A model generated the notes under the pieces. That model was not told the origin of the DNA. It saw only the letters and a program-made list of their open reading frames with translations, and ran no database searches. Position numbers and translations under genes: made by a program. This document shows, one piece after another, positions 39,183-48,065 of a stretch of DNA of 64,000 bases (the first letter of the stretch is position 1; every line of letters starts with the position of its first letter). The DNA lies in contig JAFDVR010000017.1 of the NCBI GenBank assembly GCA_018268855.1, positions 434,001-498,000 of the forward strand, in the 5' to 3' direction. Source of the DNA: Acidobacteriota bacterium (GTDB lineage Bacteria > Acidobacteriota > Terriglobia > Terriglobales > Acidobacteriaceae).

Positions 39183-40132
39183 GCGCCTCTCCACGGGGTA
39201 ATCAAGGAAAGCAATCTTCGCCATAGCGCACCCAAAAGCAGAGCGGCTTTGCGCTGCTTTGTCACCACCGGACGCCGATTCAGCGTGTCGTAATCGATTG
39301 CAGCAATCGCATCCAAGATGGACAGGCCGCCGTTGCGGAAGAGCCACAGCGTGGATGCAAGCTCCTTGTCGACGCGCTGTTCCAGTAGAGCACCATCGTT
39401 CAACATCTGCCGCGCCTGGCTGCAAAGGTCAGCGAGCATCGTACGATACTGTGGCGTTGTTTCGCCGCGCTCCATCTGTTCGCGGGTTACCCCAAAGCGC
39501 TCCATCGCATCCTGGGGAATGTAGATGCGATTGCGTTCGCGCAGATCTTCGCCAACGTCCTGCCAGAAATTCGCGAGTTGCAATCCCGTGCAGATGCTAT
39601 CGGAATACGCATGCAACTGCGGATCACGATAGCCGCTGACATACAACACAAGTTGTCCGACCGGATTCGCGGAACTCTTCGAATACTCCACCAACTCCTG
39701 CATATTGGTATGCGTAAGTTTCGTCTGATCCTGCCTAAATGCGATGAGCAATTTCGCGAACGGTTCACGCGGAATGTCACACTCCCGCACCGTCTCCGCC
39801 AACGCGACCAGCACAGGATGCTTCACGCGTTCAGGAGCGTCGTACATCTCGTGCATCATCTGTTCCCACTCGTCGAGCAGATGCAACGCAAGCTGCGGAT
39901 CGTGCACTTCATCCCCGAGATCATCGGACAGGCGGCAGTAGCAGTAGATCGCGTGAAAGTGCGGACGCACACGCGCAGGAAGAAACGCGGTGGCTACATG
40001 GAAATTTTCGTAATGCGACTCCGCCAGCGCTTTGCAGTACGCACGCGCCTCGGCCAGCGACGGACGCACCGGTGGCTCTTCATAACCATGTGGCGAACCA
40101 GCCAGGCGTGGCGATGTAGCGGTCGTCATCAT
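39179..40132 (-). CDS. hpnC: Hydroxysqualene synthase HpnC
   Basis: HpnC converts presqualene diphosphate to hydroxysqualene. About 317 residues from the ATG at 40132 (a second ATG follows at 40129). Class features: HYENFHVATAFLPARVRPHF, the first Asp motif CRLSDDLGDEV (Asp70-Asp74) and the second NFWQDVGEDLRERNRIYIP. The start codon overlaps the upstream ADH stop (ATGATGA), and its stop overlaps hpnD. Translational coupling along this operon is very tight. Confidence 0.93.
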   Translation of the reverse strand: MMTTATSPRLAGSPHGYEEPPVRPSLAEARAYCKALAESHYENFHVATAFLPARVRPHFHAIYCYCRLSDDLGDEVHDPQLALHLLDEWEQMMHEMYDAPERVKHPVLVALAETVRECDIPREPFAKLLIAFRQDQTKLTHTNMQELVEYSKSSANPVGQLVLYVSGYRDPQLHAYSDSICTGLQLANFWQDVGEDLRERNRIYIPQDAMERFGVTREQMERGETTPQYRTMLADLCSQARQMLNDGALLEQRVDKELASTLWLFRNGGLSILDAIAAIDYDTLNRRPVVTKQRKAALLLGALWRRLLSLITPWRGA

Positions 40133-41199
40133 GCGGTTGGTTTCGGAAAGATCGCAGTCTTTATGTCTGGCGGACCAGGTTTCGTTGAACGCACCATCAT
40201 CTTGGCAAAGATGCCTGGCACCTCGGCCAACCCGGTTCGTGCCGTGATAAATCGCTCTGAATTCAGCCGCCCGCTCGTAATCAGATCGAACGCCGCGCGA
40301 CACGTAGACGGCGTGTGATGGAAGCTCGCCTTCAGCGTGATGTCGCCATAGTGCAGGCGGTTCGTATCAAAAGCCACACGCGTTCCAGATGGCGGCCCGC
40401 CAAAGAAGTTCACGGTGCCGCCCTTGCGCACCATGTCCACGGCCCACTCCCATGTGATGGGCGCTGCCACCGCTTCCACCACAATATCAGCGCCGCGCGA
40501 CTCCGGCGTGAGTGCGCGCACTGCCGCGATCACATCTTCGCCTTCGCGAATCACATATGTCTGACGTGCGCCAAACTCTTTCGCAGCTTCAGCCTGATCA
40601 TCACGCTTCACAACTGCGGTGACATCGCAACCCATCAGCGCCGCAACATGGATAAACATTAATCCGATAGGCCCAGCGCCGATCACCACCATGGAATCAC
40701 CAGCCTGCGCGTTTGACTCCTCCAGCCCGCGCACCGCACAGGCGAGCGGTTCGGTAAGCGCTGCGTGCTCAAATGGAACGTGATCTGGCACCAACAGCGT
40801 ATTTTTCTCCACAATACGCGCAGGTACGCGGATGTACTCCGCATAGGCCCCGTTATTGAAGAGGAGATTTTCGCAAAGATTCTGCTGATTGCGTCTGCAG
40901 AAATAGCATTCGTCACATGGGGCGGAATTCAGCGAAACCACCCGATCGCCGACACTGAATTTCGTAACACCCTTGCCCACACTATGCACCGTACCGGCAA
41001 ACTCGTGTCCAAATGGGATGGGTAACGTCAGCATCCTGGCATGGTAGCCGCGGCGGTACACCTTCAGATCTGTGCCACAGGTAAGCGCCGCCTCAATACG
41101 GATGACGATCTCACCCGGCTCCGGCTCTGGCACGGGAAGCTCCTCCATACGGAGGTCTTCCTTGCCGTAGAGCACCACGGCTTGCATCCTGGATTGCAT
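40129..41199 (-). CDS. Zinc-dependent medium-chain alcohol dehydrogenase
   Basis: 356 residues from the ATG at 41199 (41187 is also possible). Catalytic-zinc ligands and neighbours are TCGTDLKVYR and IPFGHEFAGTV; the structural zinc cysteines are CDECYFCRRNQQNLC; the Rossmann motif is VVIGAGPIGLMFIHVAALMG. It oxidises an alcohol using NAD(P). It is the first gene of a four-gene operon with the squalene genes, so it may act on a polyol or isoprenoid substrate, but this is not known. The frame is open upstream to 41319, but that N-terminus is Cys/Leu-rich and unlike the family. The gap 41200-41337 must hold divergent promoters; I see no clear boxes. Confidence 0.88.
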   Translation of the reverse strand: MQSRMQAVVLYGKEDLRMEELPVPEPEPGEIVIRIEAALTCGTDLKVYRRGYHARMLTLPIPFGHEFAGTVHSVGKGVTKFSVGDRVVSLNSAPCDECYFCRRNQQNLCENLLFNNGAYAEYIRVPARIVEKNTLLVPDHVPFEHAALTEPLACAVRGLEESNAQAGDSMVVIGAGPIGLMFIHVAALMGCDVTAVVKRDDQAEAAKEFGARQTYVIREGEDVIAAVRALTPESRGADIVVEAVAAPITWEWAVDMVRKGGTVNFFGGPPSGTRVAFDTNRLHYGDITLKASFHHTPSTCRAAFDLITSGRLNSERFITARTGLAEVPGIFAKMMVRSTKPGPPDIKTAIFPKPTA

Positions 41200-41337
41200 A
41201 GATTCTATTTTCTCACTTTGCGGCTTTGACGGCGAGAGCTTCGCGCATTCGCTAAACAAAAGAAAACAGAGGCAGCAGGAACAAAACACCACCGCTAAGC
41301 ATCTGATACATTGGCGCAAAGGCGCGCTGATTACTGC

Positions 41338-42114
41338 ATGAGCTTTTCACCGGTCCTCTATACAAAGCGAATCCTCGCTTCCGTGCAGGAATATTCCCTG
41401 CTTAGCGCCCGTGCGTTTCGCAGTCTGGCCACTCCGCCCATCTATTGGGGCGATATCTTCACTCAGATGGATTCGATAGGCTTTGGCTCACTACCTATCG
41501 TCATTCTGACTGGATTTTTCACCGGATGCGTACTCGCTCTGCAATCGGCCAGCGCGCTGCAACAATTTGGCGCGGTCAGCAAGACGGCGAGCCTTGTTTC
41601 GCTCTCCATGGTGAAAGAGCTTGGTCCCGTGCTCACAGGTCTAATGGTGTCCGGCCGAAATGCCTCCGGAATTGCCAGTGAGCTCGGCTCCATGAAGGTA
41701 ACGGAACAGATTGACGCCATGCGCGCGCTCGGTACCGATCCTGTTCGCAAGCTTGTAGCGCCACGAATCTTCGCTACCGTCTTTATGCTGGAGTTTCTAT
41801 CCATTCTTTCCGCTTTTATGGGGATTATTGGAGGATGGATTGTTAGCGTAGGCCTCCTCGGCTTGAAGTCGTCTTTCTATTTCCACGAAACGTACTTTTC
41901 GCTTTATTTTGCGGACGTATGGCAGGGACTTACGAAGCCGGTCTTCTTTGGCTACATTATCGCCAGCGTAGGATGCTACTTCGGCATCACTACGTCGGGA
42001 GGGACACAGGGGGTCGGAAAGAGCACAACCAGGGCAGTGGTCATGTCCAGCGTCATGATCATTATTGTGGATTTCCTACTCACCAAACTTCTCATCGGAA
42101 TATTCGGACGATGA
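41338..42114 (+). CDS. mlaE: MlaE-family ABC transporter permease
   Basis: 258 residues from the ATG at 41338 (an in-frame TTG at 41311 is less likely). Five or so membrane helices. MlaE motifs include ILTGFFTGCVLALQSASALQ, SLSMVKELGPVLTGLMVSGR, GSMKVTEQIDAMRALGTDPV and GYIIASVGCYFGITTSGGTQ. MlaE is the membrane part of the ABC system that moves phospholipids between inner and outer membrane. The overlapping next gene encodes the ATPase. An MCE-domain MlaD partner is absent nearby. Confidence 0.92.
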   Translation: MSFSPVLYTKRILASVQEYSLLSARAFRSLATPPIYWGDIFTQMDSIGFGSLPIVILTGFFTGCVLALQSASALQQFGAVSKTASLVSLSMVKELGPVLTGLMVSGRNASGIASELGSMKVTEQIDAMRALGTDPVRKLVAPRIFATVFMLEFLSILSAFMGIIGGWIVSVGLLGLKSSFYFHETYFSLYFADVWQGLTKPVFFGYIIASVGCYFGITTSGGTQGVGKSTTRAVVMSSVMIIIVDFLLTKLLIGIFGR

Positions 42115-42941
42115 TTATCGAAGAGAAGAATGCGGCAGATTCACAACACTTTGAAGGGCCAGCTATTGTTTTTGACGATGTATGCATCGGATTTGAAGGC
42201 AATCAGGTTCTAGATCACGTCTCTTTCAAAGTGGAGCAGGGCGAGACCCGCATCCTGTTAGGACCAGCTGGCGGCGGCAAAAGTGTGCTGTTGAAGCTGT
42301 GTGACGGTCTTCTTCGTCCGGATAGCGGAAAGATATTTGTGCTCGGCAAAGAGATTACCGCTATGCGCGAGCGTGATCTTTTCGCGCTTCGCCATCGAAT
42401 CGGTATGGTTTTCCAGGAGTCTGCGCTCTTCGATTCCATGAGCGTAGAAGATAATGTCGCGTACCTGCTGCACGAAGAGCGTGTTCCAGAAGAAGAAGTG
42501 CGCAAGCGCGTGGAAGAGGCGCTTGCCTTCGTAGAACTCTCTGCCGCGATCGATAAGTTTCCGTCTGAACTATCGGGTGGCATGCGCCGTCGCGTTTCTA
42601 TCGCACGGGCCATCATCACGCAACCCGATCTCATCCTCTATGACTCACCCACAGGTGGACTTGATCCCATTACCTCCACAACCATAATTGAACTGGTAAT
42701 AAGGCAGCGCGACGAGATTGGAACGACTTCCGTGATGATCACGCATCGTCTGCAGGATGCCTTTATGCTCGCGACACACTGTTATAACTCGGCAAGCAAG
42801 AAGGTGGAGAATATCTCCGGTGGTGGCGTGGATAAGACCACAAAGTTTCTGGTGCTGAACGAAGGCAAAGTCGTCTTCGACGGAACTACACAGGAGCTTA
42901 CTCACTCTGACGATCCCTGGATTAAGGACTATCTAGCATGA
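42111..42941 (+). CDS. mlaF: MlaF-family ABC transporter ATPase with Walker B glutamate replaced
   Basis: 276 residues from the ATG at 42111, overlapping the mlaE stop (ATGA). Walker A is GPAGGGKS (51-58), the Q-loop is Gln102 in VFQESALFD, the signature is LSGGMRRRVSIARA (154-167), and the switch histidine is His212 in MITHRLQD. Walker B reads LILYDSPTGGLDP: Asp178 is present but Ser179 stands where the catalytic glutamate normally is. The protein should power lipid transport with MlaE, but hydrolysis may be slowed or depend on a partner. It overlaps the downstream epimerase gene by 4 bases. Confidence 0.9.
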   Translation: MIIEEKNAADSQHFEGPAIVFDDVCIGFEGNQVLDHVSFKVEQGETRILLGPAGGGKSVLLKLCDGLLRPDSGKIFVLGKEITAMRERDLFALRHRIGMVFQESALFDSMSVEDNVAYLLHEERVPEEEVRKRVEEALAFVELSAAIDKFPSELSGGMRRRVSIARAIITQPDLILYDSPTGGLDPITSTTIIELVIRQRDEIGTTSVMITHRLQDAFMLATHCYNSASKKVENISGGGVDKTTKFLVLNEGKVVFDGTTQELTHSDDPWIKDYLA

Positions 42942-43891
42942 AAATCGTTCTGCCCGGCGGAAGTGGTCAGGTAGGAACAGTGCTCGCACGGCACTTCCAT
43001 CAGCGCGGCGATAAAGTCGTCGTCCTCTCCCGTAAGGCGGAACAGAGACTGTGGCGTGTTGTTCCCTGGGATGGATGTACTCCGGGCGCATGGATGCAGG
43101 AGATCGATGGTGCTGATGTCGTGGTCAATCTCACTGGAAGCACCATCAACACCCGCTATACACCTGCCAATCGCAAGCTGATACTCAATACTCGATTGGA
43201 CTCTACACGGGTTGTTGGAGAAGCCATTCGCAGCGCTACGCGAAAACCAAAGTTATGGATGAATGCGAGTGCAGCGGGCATTTATCCGCACGCGCGCGGC
43301 GAATCGTTTGACGAGTTCACCACGCGCACCGGCGCTGATGATCTCTCCACTCCTGAAACATGGCGCTTCGCCGCCGATGTGTGCAAGCAATGGGAAGAGG
43401 TCTTCACCGCCGAGGACGTTCCGGGCACGCGCAAAATCGCTCTGCGCACAACGCTGCTGCTCAATCCAAACAAAGGCAGCGTCTTCGACGTTTTGATAGG
43501 ACTCGTGCGCAAAGGGCTCGGCGGACACCAGGGCGATGGCCGCCAGTGCATCTCGTGGATGCATGATGCTGACTACGTTCGTGCCATCGATCTCTTGATC
43601 GACGACGAAAGCATTGCGGGACCGGTGAATCTTTGCGCACCAGCGGCAACCTCAAATGCAGAGTTCATGCGTGAACTTCGACGTGCCGCAGGCATCGGCA
43701 TCGGCCTGCCTGCACCGGAGATTGCCATCAAGATCAGTGCAATTTTTATGCGGACGGAACCGTGGCTCGTCCTCAAAAGCGTGAACACGAGGCCCGGCGT
43801 ACTACAGACCGCAGGCTTTGATTTTCAATACACCGATTTTGGCTCCGCAGCGCGCAATCTCGTCCGCCGCTGGAAGTTGAACGCCTACTGA
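42938..43891 (+). CDS. TIGR01777-family NAD(P)-dependent epimerase
   Basis: 317 residues. A Rossmann start (MKIVLPGGSGQVGTVLARHF) and typical family blocks follow: GADVVVNLTGSTINTRYTPA, WMNASAAGIYPHARGESFDE and EFMRELRRAAGIGIGLPAPE. The usual SDR tyrosine is probably in AAGIYPH. It is a member of the YfcH/SulA-like extended short-chain dehydrogenase group with unknown substrate. It overlaps mlaF by 4 bases and its 3' end overlaps the convergent dienelactone hydrolase by 7. Confidence 0.88.
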   Translation: MKIVLPGGSGQVGTVLARHFHQRGDKVVVLSRKAEQRLWRVVPWDGCTPGAWMQEIDGADVVVNLTGSTINTRYTPANRKLILNTRLDSTRVVGEAIRSATRKPKLWMNASAAGIYPHARGESFDEFTTRTGADDLSTPETWRFAADVCKQWEEVFTAEDVPGTRKIALRTTLLLNPNKGSVFDVLIGLVRKGLGGHQGDGRQCISWMHDADYVRAIDLLIDDESIAGPVNLCAPAATSNAEFMRELRRAAGIGIGLPAPEIAIKISAIFMRTEPWLVLKSVNTRPGVLQTAGFDFQYTDFGSAARNLVRRWKLNAY

Positions 43892-44634
43892 TCGCCCTCG
43901 CCCAAGCGGCGATGAAACAGATCGAGCACCATAGGATAGAGCCGCAGAGCAATCTCCGGGTCGTAACGCGCACCTTCGTCGCGCATGAACGCATGCGCGC
44001 CATTGACCTCAATCCAGCTATAACGGAGGTTTAACTCATCCAGTCGGACAAGAATTTGGCGGCGGCCCTCCAGCGGAATATGCGGGTCTTGTCGTCCCCA
44101 GATCATCAGCAGTTCGCCTTCGATCTCTTTCGAGAGTTCCATGGAGTTGTCGTTCATGCCCTTCCCGAGCGAACCCTTGTGGATATCCGTGGCGTAGAAG
44201 CATGCAGTTGCGCGAACTTCCTTCTCCATGGCCGCGCGAAACGCAAGATGTCCGCCGAGACAAATGCCCATTGCGCCAATCTTGCCCGTGCAGTCCTGCC
44301 GGAACTTCAGGTGATCGATCATCGCGCGCGTGTCCGCGTCGTAGCTGGCAAGTTCCTTCGTCGTCTTCAACGCATTGCCACGATCGCTGCCCGCCTGGTC
44401 ATAATTGAACACTTCGCCCGGTTCGCAGAACTCGTGATACACCTCGGGCATTGCGACGACGTATCCATGACCCGCAATCAGCGCGGCAGTACGGCGAATT
44501 GGCCCGGTGATCTGAAAAATCTCCGAGTAAAACATCACCCCGGGATACCGACCGCCCGCAACGGGACGCGTAATGTGAGTACGCATCGGTCCATAGGGCG
44601 TATGCAGTTCAACAAACTCTTCCGTAACAACCAT
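43885..44634 (-). CDS. Dienelactone hydrolase family protein
   Basis: 249 residues with an alpha/beta-hydrolase fold. The nucleophile elbow is GICLGGH with Cys125, and the triad is completed by Asp183 (GRQDPHIP) and His214 (NGAHAFMRDE). Dienelactone hydrolases cleave lactones in aromatic degradation, but many members act on other esters; no aromatic-pathway genes are near, so the substrate is unknown. Cytoplasmic: no signal peptide. It is preceded 3 bases away by a hypothetical gene on the same strand. Confidence 0.92.
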   Translation of the reverse strand: MVVTEEFVELHTPYGPMRTHITRPVAGGRYPGVMFYSEIFQITGPIRRTAALIAGHGYVVAMPEVYHEFCEPGEVFNYDQAGSDRGNALKTTKELASYDADTRAMIDHLKFRQDCTGKIGAMGICLGGHLAFRAAMEKEVRATACFYATDIHKGSLGKGMNDNSMELSKEIEGELLMIWGRQDPHIPLEGRRQILVRLDELNLRYSWIEVNGAHAFMRDEGARYDPEIALRLYPMVLDLFHRRLGEGDQ

Positions 44635-44637
44635 GCT

Positions 44638-45048
44638 CTATCTCCAACTCACAGCAAGATGCCAGCGCATTCCGCGTGCGGCAACTTTATGCAGCACCGT
44701 CGCATGCTCCAGCAACTCTTCGCGCACCAGTTCCGTTTCGCTACCAATCGCCGCCGGATGCACTTCAAACTCCCTCAACAACGCTTCGACAGTCGCCAAT
44801 CCTTCTTCTCCGCTATACCACTGCGGAGGCGGCAACTTCTGCATCAGGTCAGGATTCCCGGCGCCCTCTTCAATCAACAGCGCCATGGAATTGTTATCTG
44901 CTGAGAAGAACTCGATCAGAGGCTTCACTCCAATCGCCAGTGCCAGCTTTTCCAACGCATCTTCATTACGAGCAAGCGCGCGGCCATTCACAAAGATGTC
45001 AAAGCCGGGGTCTTCCCCCTGCACCACGATGTACATCGAAGCTGCCAT
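44638..45048 (-). CDS. Hypothetical soluble protein
   Basis: 136 residues from the ATG at 45048; an upstream start at 45090 would begin in the pnp terminator's T-rich tail and is unlikely. Features: MYIVVQGEDPGFDIFVNGRA and ALAIGVKPLIEFFSADNNSM. No signal, no membrane helix, no family that I recognise. It is 3 bases upstream of the dienelactone hydrolase gene on the same strand, so the two are likely cotranscribed. Confidence 0.65.
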   Translation of the reverse strand: MAASMYIVVQGEDPGFDIFVNGRALARNEDALEKLALAIGVKPLIEFFSADNNSMALLIEEGAGNPDLMQKLPPPQWYSGEEGLATVEALLREFEVHPAAIGSETELVREELLEHATVLHKVAARGMRWHLAVSWR

Positions 45049-45090
45049 TGCGCTTTCAGTGTAACCGCGCAGATGGTGGACAAAATACAA

Positions 45091-45114
45091 AGGCCTCGCC
45101 GTTACGCGAGGCCT
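45091..45114 (-). terminator. Rho-independent terminator after pnp
   Basis: AGGCCTCGC (45091-45099) and GCGAGGCCT (45106-45114) form a perfect 9-bp stem with a 6-base loop, 18 bases past the pnp stop. On the minus strand it is followed by TTTGTATTTTG, a U-rich run. It is a good terminator for the rpsO-pnp unit. Confidence 0.85.
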
Positions 45115-45132
45115 CTGTTGATTGCTGGGTGA

Positions 45133-47535
45133 CTACTGCTGCGGAGGACGCTGTCCACCGTTGCCCGAACCGCCAGGACCACCGCGGCGTCCGCCACGAC
45201 GACGGCGGCGACGGCGCTGTCCGTTACCTGCGCCTGGCTGACCGCCTTCCGGCATGGCCGATTGCGACTCATCCGGCGTCTCTTCGCTCTCGTCCTCGAG
45301 ATCGTCGGCATCGTCTTCGTCGAACTCCTCATCCTCATCGAAGTCGCCGCCGCCCTCAAGCGTCACGGTCTCCTCATGCTGCGGACGCGGAGCGCGCTCG
45401 CTACGTCCTTCCGACTGGCCTTCGGTCGCCGGCAACCCGAGCTTGTCGCGTTGCTCGCGCAGAACAGCCTTGCGCGACAGCTTGATACGGTTGCCTTCGA
45501 TACCGAGCACCTTCACCAGTACCTGATCCCCCTCGCGCAACTCGTCCTTCACGTCCTTCACGCGATGCTCCGCGATCTCGGAGACGTGCAGCAGACCGTC
45601 CGTACCAGGGAAGATTTCGACAAACGCGCCGAACTCCGCCAGACGAACCACCTTGCCGAGATACGTCTTGCCGACCTCGGGCACAGCGGTGATGTCGCTC
45701 ACCATCTGGATAGCCTTCGCCAGACCGTCCGGGTCGGACGACGCGATCGACACACGGCCCGAATCCTCCACATCGATCTTCACGCCCGTCTCCTCGACGA
45801 TGCCCTTGATGACCTTGCCACCCGGCCCGATGAGGTCGCGAATCTTGTCCGTCGAGATCTGCATCGTGTGGATCTGCGGTGCGTAGCGCGATTTCTCTTC
45901 AGCGGCCGACGAGATCACCGCATCCATCTTGTCAAGAATGTGGAAGCGTCCGCGGCGCGCCTGCTCCAGCGCCTCACGCATGATCTGCGGTGTGATGCCG
46001 AGAATCTTAATGTCCATCTGCAGCGCCGTGATGCCATTGCGCGTTCCTGCCACCTTGAAGTCCATATCACCGTAGTGGTCTTCAGCGCCCGCAATGTCGG
46101 AAAGGATCGCATACTGATCGCCTTCCATCACCAGACCCATCGCCACACCGGCAACCGAACCCTTCAGCGGAATGCCTGCCTGCATCAGCGCCAGCGAAGC
46201 GCCGCAGACCGAAGCCATCGACGACGAGCCGTTCGACTCGGTGATGTCCGACACCACGCGAAGCGTATACGGCGACTCCTTTTCATCCGGCAGAACAGCC
46301 TCAATCGCACGCATGGCAAGCGCGCCATGGCCGATTTCGCGGCGACCTGTACCCGTCATACGTCCAACTTCACCAACACTGTACGGTGGGAAGTTGTAGT
46401 GAAGCATGAAGCGTTTCTTCTGCTCACCCTGATAGCTCTCCAGCCGCTGCGCATCATCGCCCGTGCCCAGAGTTGCAGTGACCAAGGCCTGCGTCTCACC
46501 ACGCGTAAACAGCGCTGATCCGTGAACGCGAGGCAGAATGCCCACCTCCACATCGATCGCGCGAATCTCATCAAACGCACGACGGTCTGGACGAACACGG
46601 TCCTTCAACATCTGCTCGCGGAAGATTTCTTCCTTGATCGCGTCGTAATACTTCGACAGCTTCTTTGCCGCGGCAGGATCATCCGCCGGCAACTCGGCTT
46701 TCAGCTCGTCCTTGAGTGCCTTGATCTTGGCATAGCTCTCATTCTTCGCGTACTTGTGCGTATCCAAAGCATCGGCCAGACGATCAAAGATCTTCGACTT
46801 CAACTCCGCAAAGTAAGCTTCGTCCTTCTCAACAGGCTTCACTTCACGCTTCGGCTTGCCGGCAATCGCAGCCAGTTCGTTGATCTTCGCGCAAATCAGC
46901 TTGATCTGTTCGTGCGCAAACTCGATGGCCTCAACCACCTTGTTCTCGTCAATCTCCTTCGCGCCCGACTCCACCATGGTGATGCCGCTCGCAGTACCGG
47001 CCACCATAATGTTCAGTGTCGACTTCTCGCGTTCCGAGTGCGTCGGGTTCACGATGAACTGATCATCCACAATACCGATACGCACCGCGCCGATCGGCCC
47101 ATTGAAAGGCAGATCACTCAGCGCAATCGCGCATGATGCTGCGTTGATCGCAACCGCGTCCGGATCGTTTTCCTTATCGGCGGAGTACACAAATGCAACC
47201 ACCTGCGTCTCGTTGCGATACGCCTCGTTGAACAGCGGACGGATCGGACGATCGATCTGCCGCGCAGTGAGAATTTCCTTCTCCGAAGGACGACCTTCGC
47301 GCTTGATAAATCCGCCGGGGATGCGACCGCCGCCATATGCGGTCTCGCGATATTCAACGGTCAGCGGGAAAAAGTCCACGCCTTCCTTCGGCTCGGGTGC
47401 GCCCACCGCGGTAGCCAAGACAACCGTGTCACCACTTGTGGTGAACGCGGCGCCTGAGGCCTGTTTCGCAATGCGACCCGTCTCAAATGTAATGCGCTTG
47501 CCACCGGCAAGCTCGACGGTCACTTCCTGTTTCAT
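45133..47535 (-). CDS. pnp: Polyribonucleotide nucleotidyltransferase (PNPase)
   Basis: PNPase degrades RNA phosphorolytically from the 3' end. 800 residues from the ATG at 47535: two RNase PH domains (AGGKRITFETGRIAKQASGA onward; then FTRGETQALVTATLGTGDD), a KH domain (IRDLIGPGGKVIKGIVEETG), an S1 domain (YLGKVVRLAEFGAFVEIFPG) and a long C-terminal tail of about 100 residues. The tail is first strongly acidic (GGDFDEDEEFDEDDADDLED) and then Arg/Gly-rich (GQRRRRRRRGGRRGGPGGSG). It follows rpsO, as in many bacteria. Confidence 0.97.
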   Translation of the reverse strand: MKQEVTVELAGGKRITFETGRIAKQASGAAFTTSGDTVVLATAVGAPEPKEGVDFFPLTVEYRETAYGGGRIPGGFIKREGRPSEKEILTARQIDRPIRPLFNEAYRNETQVVAFVYSADKENDPDAVAINAASCAIALSDLPFNGPIGAVRIGIVDDQFIVNPTHSEREKSTLNIMVAGTASGITMVESGAKEIDENKVVEAIEFAHEQIKLICAKINELAAIAGKPKREVKPVEKDEAYFAELKSKIFDRLADALDTHKYAKNESYAKIKALKDELKAELPADDPAAAKKLSKYYDAIKEEIFREQMLKDRVRPDRRAFDEIRAIDVEVGILPRVHGSALFTRGETQALVTATLGTGDDAQRLESYQGEQKKRFMLHYNFPPYSVGEVGRMTGTGRREIGHGALAMRAIEAVLPDEKESPYTLRVVSDITESNGSSSMASVCGASLALMQAGIPLKGSVAGVAMGLVMEGDQYAILSDIAGAEDHYGDMDFKVAGTRNGITALQMDIKILGITPQIMREALEQARRGRFHILDKMDAVISSAAEEKSRYAPQIHTMQISTDKIRDLIGPGGKVIKGIVEETGVKIDVEDSGRVSIASSDPDGLAKAIQMVSDITAVPEVGKTYLGKVVRLAEFGAFVEIFPGTDGLLHVSEIAEHRVKDVKDELREGDQVLVKVLGIEGNRIKLSRKAVLREQRDKLGLPATEGQSEGRSERAPRPQHEETVTLEGGGDFDEDEEFDEDDADDLEDESEETPDESQSAMPEGGQPGAGNGQRRRRRRRGGRRGGPGGSGNGGQRPPQQ

Positions 47536-47613
47536 AGTGTGTTTTCTCTCTTTTTCGTTTGGATAGGAACTTGAACGCACGCGGACAACACACGCGTGCG
47601 GACACAAACGACA

Positions 47614-47660
47614 CATCCTCTCCGACGTCCCTGTATCTGGACGAGTGGCCGGAGAGGATG
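47614..47660 (-). promoter_or_regulatory. Large stem-loop in the rpsO-pnp intergenic leader
   Basis: CATCCTCTCCG (47614-47624) pairs with CGGAGAGGATG (47650-47660), enclosing a second hairpin, CGTCC (47626-47630) with GGACG (47639-47643). The whole structure lies 78 bases upstream of the pnp start, on the pnp transcript. In E. coli an RNase III-cut stem-loop at the same place lets PNPase control its own mRNA; this could be the equivalent, by inference. No clear terminator for rpsO is seen between the two genes. Confidence 0.65.
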
Positions 47661-47720
47661 ATCGGCTTGCGTATCAATCATGTAGTGGAGTTTTTCTGCG
47701 TATCGCTCAGGCTGTCGGGC

Positions 47721-47987
47721 TTACTTACGGATGCCCAGCTTGCCGATTACTTCGCGATAGCGATCTGAATCGTTCTTCTTGAGATAGTCCAGCAGGCGGC
47801 GGCGCTTGCTCACCAACATTAACAGACCGCGGCGCGAACCATGGTCCTTCTTGTGCGTCTTGAAGTGCTCGGTCAACTCGCCGATGCGCTCGCTCAGGAT
47901 TGCGATCTGCACTTCAGGGCTGCCGGTGTCCGACTCATGGGTGCGGAATTTGCTGATAATCTCGGTCTTCTTTGCGTTTGCCAACAC
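47721..47987 (-). CDS. rpsO: 30S ribosomal protein S15
   Basis: 88 residues, the standard S15 length. It starts at a GTG (47985-47987) and shows [40 protein letters not shown] and [21 protein letters not shown]15 binds 16S rRNA in the platform of the small subunit. The AGGAG upstream is 12 bases from the GTG, somewhat far. It precedes pnp. Confidence 0.97.
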   Translation of the reverse strand: MLANAKKTEIISKFRTHESDTGSPEVQIAILSERIGELTEHFKTHKKDHGSRRGLLMLVSKRRRLLDYLKKNDSDRYREVIGKLGIRK

Positions 47988-48065
47988 GGGAATGCGTTAC
48001 TCCTGCTTCTCTATGCTCTCGATATCACTTAATAGTGTCTTGTAAAGCATAGCAGTTATGCCCGG

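Noticed and set aside
38091..39293. A 400-codon plus-strand frame opposite hpnD
   Set aside because: His/Arg-rich shadow of the hpnD and hpnE coding sequence.
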